Source: Eretmocerus hayati (Eukaryota > Arthropoda > Insecta > Hymenoptera > Aphelinidae). From it: a DNA stretch of 64,000 nucleotides. Numbering within the stretch: the stretch's first letter is position 1; every line of letters begins with the position of its first letter. Position numbers and translations under genes: made by a program. Where the stretch lies: positions 65,962,172 through 66,026,171 of the forward strand of contig CM056744.1 of NCBI GenBank assembly GCA_029851415.1. The letters are read 5' to 3'. The notes under the pieces are model-generated. The model did no database searches. It saw only the letters and a list, made by a program, of their open reading frames with translations, and had not been told where the DNA came from. This document shows, piece by piece, positions 9,244 through 18,304 of the stretch.

Positions 9244-9791
9244 GGGGGGGGGGGGCTATCAGGATTCTAAGGAACAATGAACAATTGGGATATGCTGGTC
9301 AGGAATATAGCCATACGTCGATGAAGAACGCGTTTTCATTGCTCAAGAACAATGGAATCAAACTCGAATAAGGCAAAATAACGAATTGGTGACAGAACGA
9401 CGATATGGTTTTGGATCGCTTTTAATTTTTCTCAGGCCTGGAAAAAGTTCGAGTCATGGACTCGAATTTTTTATAAGGGGGGGGGGGGGCTGATATGGCA
9501 ACATCGCCGACCCCAAGGATCACACTCCTTCTATCACCCATCTAAGCGCTTTTGAGGACTACACAAACCGCCATATGCCCTGAAAATTTTTCTTTCCACA
9601 CACACGGTTATAAAAACGTTGGACTATACTCAAAATTCTAATTTTTACTGATTCTGACCGTGACAAAATTCAAGATCCACTCTGATAGAAAAGCCTCAGA
9701 CACCTGACTTCTGGCAATTGAGTACATCTCATTGAATTTCATTCTCTGGAAAAAGTTCGAGTCATGGACTCGAATTTTTTATAAGGGGGGG
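9244..9791 (+). repeat. Repeated polypurine-tract modules before an LTR
   Basis: Three G-runs preceded by ttataa(a) lie at 9244-9255 (12 G), 9477-9489 (13 G) and 9785-9791 (7 G). The last two follow a repeated module of about 43 bp, ctggaaaaagttcgagtcat... ending in a T-run and ataag. The module contains the perfect inverted repeat ttcgagtc/gactcgaa around 'atg'. The last tract is three bases before the LTR start at 9794, the expected place for the polypurine tract that primes plus-strand synthesis. Tandem copies of that site are unusual. Confidence 0.6.
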
Positions 9792-9887
9792 ACTGTTAAG
9801 GTATGAAACCTTCGATCCCAGATAACCGTGAATCTACAACTCGGAGAGTCTCGACTTGTACTACAAGATGAGAGGAAAACGGTCTAT

Positions 9888-10105
9888 TTACATGTAGTCC
9901 AAGGCACAAACTATCGTTCCGCATTCACCCAAGACCGTACCTTGTGCCAGAGAGCGAATCCTACGTGTAGTCGAAGACGTAAACTACCATTCCGCATTCA
10001 CACGAGATTATGCTTCGTGCCGGAGAGTCCCCACGCGTAGTCAAAGATATAAAGTGACGATCCGCATTCACGCAGGGTTGTGTCTTGTGCTGAAGGGTGG
10101 CTCTC
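9888..10105 (+). repeat. Three imperfect ~70-73-bp repeats in U3
   Basis: Each unit has gtagtc (starts 9894, 9967, 10037), then ccgcattcac, then cttgtgc or cttcgtgc. Spacing is 73 and 70 bp. Repeated U3 units are often enhancer or insulator arrays in LTR elements; that role is inferred. Confidence 0.65.
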
Positions 10106-10762
10106 GACTAAATAAAGATATTGGAATTGAATGATGGATTAACCATAAGCCAACGGTCACGTTGGTCTGAGAACACGTTGTTGACATGATTTACGAGTCC
10201 CAACCGGGACTCATGATTCCAGAACTCCCTGCGGATACACGGCATGGAAGCCGTCGGCAACGGACATCGGACAGGCCTCAAGCCAAAGCAAAGACCAGCT
10301 ACAGCTACATGCATAAGCCAAGCAACGCCAAGAGGACATGAGATGCAGCATCGCAACAGCAAAAGGGGGGGCGGTCGACAAACAACACTCGCTGTACAGC
10401 CATGACCTCATTACGGCATACGGCCATGAGACTCGGCAACGTCGCATACGCTTGGCAACGCCGACGCCACCACCTAGCAACAACAAGCCCGGCGCCGCTG
10501 CATACCAAGGGGAGGCCTTATTAGATGACGCAACCGACAACCAATCAGAGACGCTCCCCAGACGAGAGAGAGTCTCCCCTCCAGTGCGCAGATCCACGAC
10601 GCGCTCGATCGATAATGGCCGCGCACGAATTAGGCAACAGCCCGCCCCCTTTCACTAGTCGGCACCGCCCAGATCCATGATGGCGCATCAAGGAGAGGAT
10701 GCGCACGCAGCACCGGTAACCAGTCAGAGGCTTTCGTGGGCGTAACCACGCCACTCGGCTAA

Positions 10763-10786
10763 TGACGTCATTTCGTCTATATAAGG
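10763..10786 (+). promoter_or_regulatory. CRE-type site plus TATA box (LTR core promoter)
   Basis: The palindrome TGACGTCA (10763-10770), the consensus CREB/ATF site, is followed after seven bases by TATATAAGG (10778-10786). Initiation would fall about 25-30 bp downstream, near 10805-10812. The sites are seen directly; use by CREB/ATF factors is from established knowledge of the motif. Confidence 0.6.
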
Positions 10787-10912
10787 AGCCTACAGACGCC
10801 CGCCAGCAGACTTAGACTTGGGGCTTGAGACCCAGACCTTTAACCTCAGCCTCGCTCGAGTAACCGCATAACGAGCCTTGCACTCTGTACTCCCATTTTG
10901 TATAATAACGCA

Positions 10913-10968
10913 TTCCATAACGCCAGTTCTGTATAGAGTCTTCCATAACGCCAGTTTTGTGTAAAGTC
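10913..10968 (+). repeat. 28-bp tandem duplication in the R/U5 region
   Basis: ttccataacgccagtt is present at 10913 and 10941 in two adjacent 28-bp units that differ at three positions. Confidence 0.8.
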
Positions 10969-10972
10969 AGTT

Positions 10973-10978
10973 AATAAA
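10973..10978 (+). terminator. LTR poly(A) signal AATAAA
   Basis: AATAAA lies about 190 bp after the TATA box and 48 bp before the LTR end, followed by a GT-rich stretch (tgattgtcacc). This fits the R/U5 border. Confidence 0.55.
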
Positions 10979-11146
10979 GCCACATTGATTGTCACCACTG
11001 CTTCCATTGTGCTTCAGCACTTAACAATCCAACGAACCCGGCCCCATCACAAGTAACAATAGCAACGGTCCAGAGATCCAGCCATCCAGTAGTTCCAGCA
11101 ACGGCAGCAGATACCGAATATTTATAAGTACCAGGTTTGTAAGCGT

Positions 11147-11461
11147 ATGAAGGAGACCCAGCCCTCGACGGAACGGCCGACGAAAATACCAGGAGGGGCT
11201 AGTTCCGTGACTGAGGTCTGCCCTGAGGAATACCAACCTCCTCTGAAGGTCTCGAAATACTCGCCTGAGCCCGCACCTACGCTTCGTCGCACGACAAGAG
11301 TGCTCGACTTGACCGTATACGGCGTTTCTCCGACGGACGATGAACGATGTCTGACTCCAGTAGACCCAAGCGTTGCCCGCGCTGCAATTTCAAGTTCCCA
11401 GGAGCCAGCCGAACCGCAACCGTGTACGAGCTCTACGCCTTACAACAGGCCCGTCGTTTAG
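11147..11461 (+). CDS. Possible Gag N-terminal fragment, 104 residues
   Basis: The first ATG after the LTR opens a frame of 104 residues rich in Pro, Ser and Thr with no recognisable domain. It lies where the gag of an element with this 5' LTR would begin. A second plus-strand frame overlaps it from 11347. One of the two may be the true frame, or a frameshift may join them. The right side is cut off at the junction with the BEL element near 11580, so the rest of any gag is missing. Confidence 0.3.
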   Translation: MKETQPSTERPTKIPGGASSVTEVCPEEYQPPLKVSKYSPEPAPTLRRTTRVLDLTVYGVSPTDDERCLTPVDPSVARAAISSSQEPAEPQPCTSSTPYNRPVV

Positions 11462-11568
11462 CACGCGCAGGCGCAGAATCGAGTAGGCCTCGGATTATAA
11501 ACGGCGCCGCGCCAGATTCGACGACCGAACCAAGCGTTCCGGCTTCTCCAGAACCGTCGTCCCAGTAA
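11347..11568 (+). CDS. Possible coding fragment with CPRC motif, 73 residues
   Basis: This frame overlaps the previous one. It begins MSDSSRPKRCPRCNFKFPG and then has a helix-like ELYALQQARRLARAG segment. This looks more protein-like than the overlapping frame, but it has only one CxxC pair and no partner motif. It stops a few bases before the BEL sequence begins. The function is unknown. Confidence 0.3.
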   Translation: MSDSSRPKRCPRCNFKFPGASRTATVYELYALQQARRLARAGAESSRPRIINGAAPDSTTEPSVPASPEPSSQ

Positions 11569-11581
11569 CTTCAGGGCTCGT

Positions 11582-12845
11582 TCATAACACAGGCGTTGAA
11601 GAACGCAAGTCCTCTGGATCGTTTGACAAATAAGTGAGCGGACGAGAGTTGATCACTGCTTCGGCATCGCACAGCGAGGTGGACAAACTTTCAAAAGAGA
11701 GACTAGCTTTTCCGAGAGATTTTTTCAAAACTGATTTTACTACTCCCACCATCCTCTCCCACCAACCACCCCACCAAGGAGCGGATGGAGGGCTAAAGCG
11801 CCACTCGATCGCACGGGTCGCGGATTCTTTAGTGATCCGATCCCAATCCAACTCGCAAAGGGCGTTATAGGTCCCCACAAAATTGAAACCGTTGTCACAA
11901 AACATGATTCTCACTCGCCCTCTACGAGCTATGAATCGACGGAGACATTCAATGAACGCGGCGGCACTCAACGACGACGCTAACTCCAGATGAATTGCAC
12001 GATACACAGTGCACGTAAAAATACAAATCCAGTTCTTGCCTTCCCTTTTCACTAGCAGAGGTCCCACAAAATCGACACCAGTGATCTCGGATACCTTTGC
12101 GTCTCGCACCCGCTCTGGCGGTAGTGGGGACGTTCCACACTCCATTCTTTTCCTACATACAACACACCGGCTGAGCACGGCTTTCACACTAGTTCGCGCA
12201 GATATCAGCCAAAACTTTTCTCTCAACGCATTCATAACAACTTGAGTGCCGAGATGGCCACAACGTTCATGCATATCCTGTATGATTAAATCTGCAATTT
12301 CGTGTTTAGCCAATATAACGGGATGCGGAAAATTGTGACAATCAGCACGGTATACAATACGCGTTTTTAATACAATCAAACCATCAGAATTTTTTAAAGT
12401 TTTGAAGGAGGACAACTGATCCTTCTCCGAGCTCTCAAACATCAATTCTTGCAGATGTTTCAGGATAATATTCTCGGCAACACACAACTCACTGTATAGT
12501 AAATACAAATTTTTCTTATCATTAGCATTGCCGATTGTAAGAGTAACAACATTTTCGTTTCTCTTTCGAGCTTCGATGCGTTTTCGACAATTTGTTACGA
12601 ACCGTCGAGCCCAAGCAAAAAAACGCAGCAATTTACCGTACGATGAAAATACTTGACTTGCTCGGAACGGTTCCTCCACATTTGCGCTCAATAATACAAT
12701 AGCTTTGGACTTTCTATGACCACTCGTGATATCAATTTCATTTTCAGTTCTATGCTCACAAGGCCACTCGGACTCACACGCGCGTAGCCATTCAGGTCCA
12801 AGCCACCACCCTGACTCATGCAATTCTCGCGGACTACCCCTCGCG
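11582..12845 (-). pseudogene. pol: BEL pol: integrase, C-terminally truncated
   Basis: The frame is open from 12970, but pol homology begins after the frameshift near 12845, at SPRELHESGWWLGPEWL. Numbered from 12970, the zinc-binding HHCC set is H234, H239, C269, C272. The DDE catalytic core is D300 (GVDFVGP), D359 (FCDNGFNFVG) and E405 (WWERMVG). The Cys before D359 replaces the usual Ser. After INSRPLTYLSNDPEDL the sequence turns into STPVL and stops. The DUF5641-type C-terminal domain is missing because other sequence abuts here. It would insert the cDNA; this copy is incomplete. Confidence 0.9.
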
Positions 12846-14352
12846 AAGGCAGATCCGCTGGGTCTTTCAAACCGGGTACGTAGCTCCACTCGGAGCCCCT
12901 GGTCAAAGCATTTATCTCTGTCGCTCGATTGAGAACAAAAGTGCCCAACGCGGATGCATTTTTTAGCCAAGCAAGAACGGTTCTGGACTCAGACCAGAAA
13001 AAACACCTCTGCACAGTACTGGTCAACGATTTTTTCACGCCATCGGCCAAACGCGCAGCTATTAGAGAGGCTAATAACTCTAATCGAGGTATCGTAGCGC
13101 CTTTTGGCGCAATTCTAATGCGAGCGCTCATCAAATGTACCTCTACCCTTCCTTCATTTTCAACGCGTGCAAATACTACCGCCACGTAGCCCAGTTCGCT
13201 TGCATCACCGAATGTGTGCAGTGTAAGGGTACCTGCACCTAGGTACCGAGGTAGTTGAATTTTGTGAAGCACATCTAGCTCACGCATCCACGACAGAATC
13301 TCTGTTTTCGTTTCATCACCTACGCTAGTATCCCAATCAATTTCTCCAATCCACAATTGTGCAAGCAAGATTTTCATCTTTAACGTGGCTGGACAGGTGT
13401 ATCCTATAGGATCAAAGATTTTCTGTACCATTGACAAAATCGCGCGTTTGGTTATTGCCAGTGGAGAGTTTCCATCTAAGTGAGGGACACTGACGCTGAA
13501 CGTATCACGTTTTTTGTGCCAATTAATATCGAGAACATTAGCTTCCTCATTCGGAAGAGTGTCACCGGTGTGTTTCCAACCACGCAAATCGAACCGGCCA
13601 TCAGCCATTATTGCTTTTGTTTCGCGCATGAACAACTCCAAATCTTTCCTACTCTTAACGCTGGTAACGCAGTTGTCAACGAATAGAGCCCGTTTTAATA
13701 TCTCTATAGTCTTCAGAGACCAAGGTACGATTTCGGCTAGCGCTCCCCCGTCGCGACCCGTGGTTTGCTTCGTTTCGATTGGTTGTGCTTGTAATCGTTC
13801 AAGAGCACTATTCATCAAAATTATGAGGACAATAGCTAACAGGAACGGACTACAAGTCAATCCAAAAACCACGCGGCGATGGCGATAAATTACGATTTTT
13901 CCATTTTTATCGACCCACAAAAAACGAAGTAAATCACGGTCTATATCATCCACTAGTATTCGTAGGAAAGCAGCTTCGATATCCGAAATTACGCCGATTG
14001 CTTCTTGTCGGGAACGGTTGAGAGATGCCGGCACCAGCTCAATCAAATTTGGGCCCATTTCGAGACAATCATTGAGAGACGGATGACCGTTTTTACGAGC
14101 TGACGCATCAAATACGGGACGGATTCTAGTCGTACTATTCTCTTTCACAACAGGTCTGTGAGGCAAATAGTGCGATTTGCGCGAGATTTCACTCGGCGAT
14201 ACCAATTCGATTATCCCTGTATCAAACCAATCACCGAAAACTTTCCCATAATCTTGGAACAAGCCCATTTTCTTAAGTTTCCCAATAGTAGATTGGAGCC
14301 TTTGGAGGCAATTTCGTAATTTTCTGGCAGAGGCGGATGATCTATTTTCCAC
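12845..14352 (-). pseudogene. pol: BEL pol: reverse transcriptase and RNase H
   Basis: The frame is open from 14352 to 12688 (554 codons), but BEL sequence runs only from about 14305 to 12845, where one-base shifts join it to the frames before and after. RT: RPVFDASA at 79-86, motif A in VISDIEAAF (D124), motif B FGLTCSPF (163-170), and motif C FVDN (224-227) rather than YVDD. VDN variants exist in some BEL lineages as I recall, but the second catalytic Asp is not present. RNase H: FGDAS (D383), PRLELL (E425), WSES (E455, where D is canonical) and DPADLPSRG (D500). It would copy element RNA into DNA. The D-to-E change and the frameshifts suggest loss of function. Confidence 0.9.
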
Positions 14353-14483
14353 GGTAAAGGAACTACGAATCGACCGTCGGGGGACAAATGAGCCGCATCT
14401 ACAGTCGCATCTCGAGTTTGCTGATCCCGCGCTTCCTTACCGACCTCTTCGATGGGGTCCGAAACTCCTAGGACGTCTAAATG

Positions 14484-15182
14484 TCAAAGGGCCGGCACGT
14501 CTAAGTCATGTGTCAACAGCACCGGATTGGTACTCACTCCTTGAGATTTGAAATCGTACTCGATAAATTTCCCCATCACGGTCCACCCAAGCAATGTTTC
14601 AAAAAGGGTGATATTGCCATCCACATCGTGCTTCCTACCAGTGAGCAACTTTCCGGACACGTCCGCTCCGATGAGCACATCGATCGGTTTAGTTTGATTA
14701 TTAACATCGGTAAGTATGACGCCGCTTTGCCGTAAACTTTCAGCACACACACGTCGAGGTAAGCTTGGTATCGAATCGCAGATCGTATCCTGCTCAAATA
14801 CATCAAAATTACAAGAAAATGAGTCATCCACATTAGCAACGCGAATCTTTACAACATTGTGCTTCCTAGACGGAGCTTCCACACCACCGAAAAGGGAATG
14901 TCCAAATTTTTGGTCATCATGAGCGACGTATCCTAGCTCTCAAACTACGCGAGCTCGGATGTATGAGCGCATCGACGCGGTGTCTGTAATCGCCCACACG
15001 ATTTTACTCGACTCATCGGAGAATAAGCGCACCAGCAGCGTTTGTAGACACACTCCCGAAATACTCGATATTGATGCAAGGCTTACTTCCCCATTGGGTG
15101 GCCGCGCGCTCGTCTTACCTTCCCCTCCGGGCGACTCTTTCACGCCAACAAACCCACACATGAAGCTTAGCACACCACGCAC
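14484..15182 (-). pseudogene. BEL protease region (DUF1758), with in-frame stops
   Basis: Same frame as gag. The start of the segment is degraded. The core reads VCLQTLLVRLF, then AITDTASMRSYI, where BEL proteases carry an aspartic motif of the D-[ST]-[GA]-S type. TGA at 14940-14942 interrupts it. Beyond that are the conserved FGG...VLIGADVSGKLLTG and LGWTVMGK segments of DUF1758, ending at TGA 14484-14486. The frame then stays open into the linker before RT (LDVLGVSDPIEE, then VPLPWK and HPPLPENYE) until a frameshift near 14305. It is a retropepsin-like protease for polyprotein processing, non-functional here. Confidence 0.8.
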
Positions 15183-15191
15183 ATTTTACAT

Positions 15192-16415
15192 TCACCCGAC
15201 ACTTTCGAGCCATGACATCGCTTTCATGACAATTGCTTTGCGCCGGTCTAAAGTCATCCCGCGCGCACTTTCACAAGTCTCGGATGTATGGTCACTACCA
15301 CAAAACACACACACAATACCCTCATCGGCGCTCGTCGCCAAGAGCGCACTGGCGCTCGGCTCCTCCTTGTTGCCTCGGCTCCGCTGTTGCTGCTGTGGTT
15401 TCTTTGAATTTTGCTGCGTCGATGCTACTCCAAAACCCTTCGTCGCCATGTCGATCCGCTCCTGGCTCTCCACTTCAGTTTGGAGAAATTCTAGGAATTT
15501 CCCCAATCGGTCAGGCGTGCCATCTGCGTTGGCCGACGTGCCATCCGATTTTTGTAATCCACTTCTCTGCCAAGCTCGCAATATGTCTTCGGGTAATGAC
15601 GATTCAACAAGTGGATACAGCATTGCACCGCATTTATCTGAAGTGACACCGAGTGAGCTCAGAGCACGCATATACGTAATCAACTTGTCATAAATTGACG
15701 TGAGAGATGTTTTCTGACTGGATTTTACCACGTTCTGCAGAACTAAACTGAGTAACTCACGTGTGTAAAACTCTACGACAAGATCATCGCGTCCGAAAAA
15801 ATTCCTCAAACTATCGAACGCACTCTTATGATTTTCCACCGTAGGCGGATAGGTTGCCACAATTTCCCGAGCTAGAGATCCTTCCGCCGTCGCCAAAAGT
15901 AGATAATGCACCTTGTCTTCGAGTGCTAGCTGTTCATCTTCATGTACTTTTCTAAATACACTCCAAAAAGAAAGCCACTCTTTTACGCTGCCCGTAAACT
16001 TAGGGAATTCGATCTTCGGTTACTTGAGAGTGCTCTGAGGAATGACGGGCGCGGGCGCAGATAATGATTGTCCGTTGCTTGAGTTCGAAGAATTCACACT
16101 CGACGCGCGCGAACTTGTATTTGCTGCATCTGATAGTTTTGCTACTCGCCTCCGGGTGGTGACGTACACCTTAACATAATCGTCGTCGCCGTCGGCTTCG
16201 GCGGCAATGTTCTCGTCGGCTGCATTTTGGTCGTAGAGCATTTTCTGATAAGCTCCCTGGGCTTCGTCCAGCTCGTTATATTTGAGCTCCAGAAACTCGA
16301 AAGATTCTTGAATTTCGTCCAGTGAGCTGTTTCGTGCAAGCAAAGCCTTTACTGCGTTGTTTGCCTTCGTAGAAGAAGTTCGAACAATTGTTCTGCGCTT
16401 GTTTATAGTTTCCAT
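15192..16415 (-). pseudogene. gag: BEL gag (DUF1759), with in-frame stop
   Basis: One frame of 408 codons is interrupted by TAA at codon 132 (16020-16022). The first 131 residues form the N-terminal region: a helix-rich segment, an acidic patch (ADGDDD) and a Ser/Asn-rich linker. After the stop the frame continues directly into the DUF1759 core (KIEFPKFTG, EWLSFWSVF, then KVHYLLLATAEG) typical of BEL Gag capsid. A Gln-rich basic linker follows, and a zinc knuckle CVFCGSDHTSETC (C-x2-C-x3-H-x4-C, the BEL spacing). The next knuckles are disrupted near 15180-15194, where two stops occur in quick succession. Gag would form the particle and package RNA. This copy cannot make it intact. Confidence 0.85.
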
Positions 16416-16491
16416 TTCTGAAACTACACGAGCACTTGCGGAGAGAAAACGTGTACGGAAAAATAACTCTCCACGCGCGAATCACGACACA

Positions 16492-16509
16492 GTCCTGTCA
16501 CGGTCGCCA
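16492..16509 (-). promoter_or_regulatory. Primer binding site, tRNA-Arg type
   Basis: The minus strand reads TGGCGACCGTGACAGGAC next to the LTR. This is complementary over 18 bases to the 3' end (with CCA) of insect tRNA-Arg of the UCG type as I recall it, and it starts with the obligatory TGG. The site is used to prime minus-strand DNA synthesis. Confidence 0.8.
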
Positions 16510-16787
16510 CTATTTTAATAATGAGGACGGTCGACCAAAAATTCACTATGCTCGTGAGTTTAATTCAACTACAAAGAATTTATTTAACTATAACAGAACA
16601 ATACAGTTTTACAAAAGATAAGTATAAAATACAGAATGACGCAGCCTCGAAGCATGTGCTCGCTCGCGTGGCTCGCATCCGACTACTCCCTCTCTCTCCC
16701 GTTCAGCAGCGCACGCACATGCACACATACACTCACACTCGAGCGCAACATGCCCTCTCATAAGACTAATCTTCCATATTTCTCACA
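16510..16787 (-). repeat. 5' LTR of the BEL element
   Basis: The outer edge is set by TGTGAG (minus strand, starting at 16787), which coincides exactly with the start of an unrelated direct repeat at 16788. The inner edge is set by the PBS. On the minus strand it holds a TATTTTATA box-like stretch and an AATAAA. The 3' LTR is absent, so the ends cannot be confirmed by comparison, and the inner end does not finish in a clear CA. Confidence 0.6.
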
Positions 16788-17028
16788 AGGATGGTTTGTG
16801 CTTCTGCCATGCTAGGGCGTGAGCAGCATCCACGAAAATATGGCACGCGTACTCGGCATGTGGGGGTCCTGATGGCAACGATGAAGTGAGCGACATCCGC
16901 GAAGCCATAGCGGAGTCTTCAACAGTGAGTTCGACGACGTGGACGTGGAATCCAGGGAGGGCTCGGACCGCGGCATTGGCAAGGTCAGTGATATGCCCGG
17001 AATCAGCCATATGTACCTCTAATCTCTT
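16788..17028. repeat. Direct repeat copy 1 (~241 bp), abutting the BEL LTR
   Basis: It begins aggatggtttgtgctt immediately after the LTR edge and ends acctctaatctctt. A copy 426 bp to the right matches it with roughly a dozen substitutions and one-base indels. Both strands are open through most of it. A plus-strand frame reads SDIREAIAESSTVSSTTW in both copies, and the minus strand reads ITDL, LPGF and VVELTVEDSAMASRMSL. I cannot say which, if either, is coding. Confidence 0.85.
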
Positions 17029-17192
17029 AATCCCAGATCACCAAATGTATCCATCAATCCCAAATAGCGGAACCACGACTACACCACGTGAGTCAAATCT
17101 CTGCGAGCGCGCAATTCTTCGAGGGTTAAGCTCGAGAAAGTTCGTTTGCTACGTTGGATTGCTTGTAATGTATTGTGTACGCGAGTGTCATC

Positions 17193-17222
17193 CTCAAGAG
17201 CCCGAGTTCTCGAGGATGGTTT
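17193..17222. repeat. Short inverted repeat, left arm
   Basis: The core agagcccgagttctcg pairs exactly with cgagaactcgggctct in 17774-17803, and about 27 of 30 bases match overall. The arms enclose direct repeat copy 2 and a TATA-containing segment. In opposite directions both arms can be read as peptides containing EPEFS-MV. Confidence 0.6.
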
Positions 17223-17454
17223 GTGCTTTTGCCATGCTAGGGCGTGAGCAGCATCCACGAAAATATGGCACGCGTACTTCGACATGTGGGGGTCCCGATG
17301 GCAACGATAAAGTAAGCGACATCCGCGAAGCCATAGCGGAGTCTTCAACAGTGAGTTCAACGACGTGGACGAGGAATCCGGGGAGGGCTCGGACCGCGGC
17401 ATCGGCAAGGTCAGTGATGTGCCCGGAATCAGCCGTATGTACCTCTAATCTCTT
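17213..17454. repeat. Direct repeat copy 2 (~242 bp)
   Basis: Second copy of the 16788-17028 sequence. The 184-bp spacer between the copies is not repeated. A one-base insertion (cgtacttcgacatg against cgtactcggcatg) shifts the minus-strand frame in this copy. A 199-codon plus-strand frame (16886-17485) runs through both copies. Confidence 0.85.
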
Positions 17455-18304
17455 TTGTGAAGCACGCAGCTGTTCTGATATGTGATGGTAGATGGGAACT
17501 TGGAGTCGACTTTATCCCTTACTCTTGCCCAATATAAATTCCTGTCTGAGACTCCTGTCCTCTCAATTTGACATTAGCTCTCACACACCACCGAGTTTTT
17601 CTCACCCACTCAGAACTTCACTCGTTATTTGCAAGCTTAGCCACTCGAATGATGATTCCCTGCATTTCACCTCAAACTCTCTATTATCCTTGTCTATATG
17701 TGATTAAAGCTATTATTCATGAAGACCTTTTGTTCGATACAGAAATATATGTTAGCTTCTTTAAATCTCAACCGAACCATCATCGAGAACTCGGGCTCTT
17801 CAGGGTTGGCCGGGTCACCTACAAAAGTCTCGCCCGTCTCAGTTTTGCCGAAAGCAGTTTCAGCAAAACTGGTTTCGCCGTTTCTGATTGGTCGAGAGCC
17901 CCTGCCGTATGCCCCGTGCATAAGCACGGCAAAAGCGGGGAGAGGGGTGCTTTTGCCAGATGACGGCAAAACTGCAGATGAAATCATCTGGTCGTCTGCT
18001 CACATTCTTCAGCCGCCTGCACCTGCCGACATAACCGAAGTTTTCTATAATCCGTAGTTTTAAGGAATTTCTTCAAATAATTTGACCAATTCATCGAATT
18101 TGATCAAATGTTTGATTTGATGAACCTGTTATCATCTGTCACAGTTCTCAGATTTATAAACTCACATAACTTCATGAAATTATTGGAATATGGGATCAAG
18201 ATTGCTGCTTTGCTCAGGCGAAAGAGGATGAGGAAGCATGCATGGCACAGGTATAAAATAAAGCAGAAACTTGGAACTACGAATTCATCAAGCGAAGGGG
18301 AATC
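17455..18304. other. Spacer with promoter-like TATAAA and G/C hairpin-rich segment
   Basis: TATAAA at 17533-17538 follows cttgccc and precedes a pyrimidine-rich stretch, so it is a candidate core promoter. The right arm of the short inverted repeat lies at 17774-17803. 17820-17970 repeats ttttgcc and its complement gcaaaac several times. A plus-strand frame at 18108-18335 (75 codons) contains a strongly basic patch RRKRMRKHAWHRYKIKQK, but nothing else supports it as a gene. It could be the edge of another LTR or a degraded exon. Confidence 0.35.

Larger units (their letters stand above)
9794..11026 (+). mobile_element. LTR of a plus-strand retrotransposon (1,233 bp)
   Basis: The unit begins TGTTAAG and ends CTTAACA, a perfect 7-bp terminal inverted repeat with TG/CA ends. 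A polypurine tract precedes it. Inside, in order, are a U3 with three ~70-bp repeats, TGACGTCA and a TATA box, a short transcribed segment with a 28-bp tandem repeat, and AATAAA about 50 bp before the end. This is the classical U3-R-U5 order. No second copy is present in the window, so the boundaries rest on internal evidence. The family is unknown, and no standard tRNA-primer site was recognised to its right. Confidence 0.65.
11582..16787 (-). mobile_element. BEL/Pao LTR retrotransposon, defective, 3'-truncated
   Basis: Read on the minus strand the order is LTR (16787-16510), PBS, gag (DUF1759 then zinc knuckle), DUF1758 protease, reverse transcriptase, RNase H, integrase. This order and these domains define BEL/Pao. 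The element is inactive. It has in-frame stops in gag (16020-16022) and in the protease region (14940-14942, 14484-14486), a disrupted knuckle region near 15180, and frameshifts near 14305 and 12845. It lacks the integrase C-terminal domain and the 3' LTR. Sequence of a different, plus-strand element abuts it near 11580, so the end was lost by deletion, rearrangement or incomplete insertion. RT and integrase remain well preserved, so the copy is not ancient. Confidence 0.93.

Noticed and set aside
10108..10754. Frames of 67-128 codons on both strands between 10.1 and 10.75 kb.
   Set aside because: They lie within the U3 of the LTR, overlap each other on both strands, and have no recognisable domain.
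9794..11026. The LTR as the 3' LTR of the BEL element (both at the left of its pol).
   Set aside because: It is in the opposite orientation, judged by the polypurine tract, TATA and AATAAA order, and shows no similarity to the BEL 5' LTR at 16510-16787.
5350..11026. The two-ORF unit as the gag/env part of the element ending in the 9794-11026 LTR.
   Set aside because: Same strand, but 2 kb apart with a candidate poly(A) site between, and no pol domain anywhere in 1.5-9.2 kb. Kept only as an untested alternative.
14959..15693. 244-codon plus-strand frame.
   Set aside because: It is antisense to the BEL gag/protease region, whose minus-strand reading has clear DUF1759/DUF1758 features.
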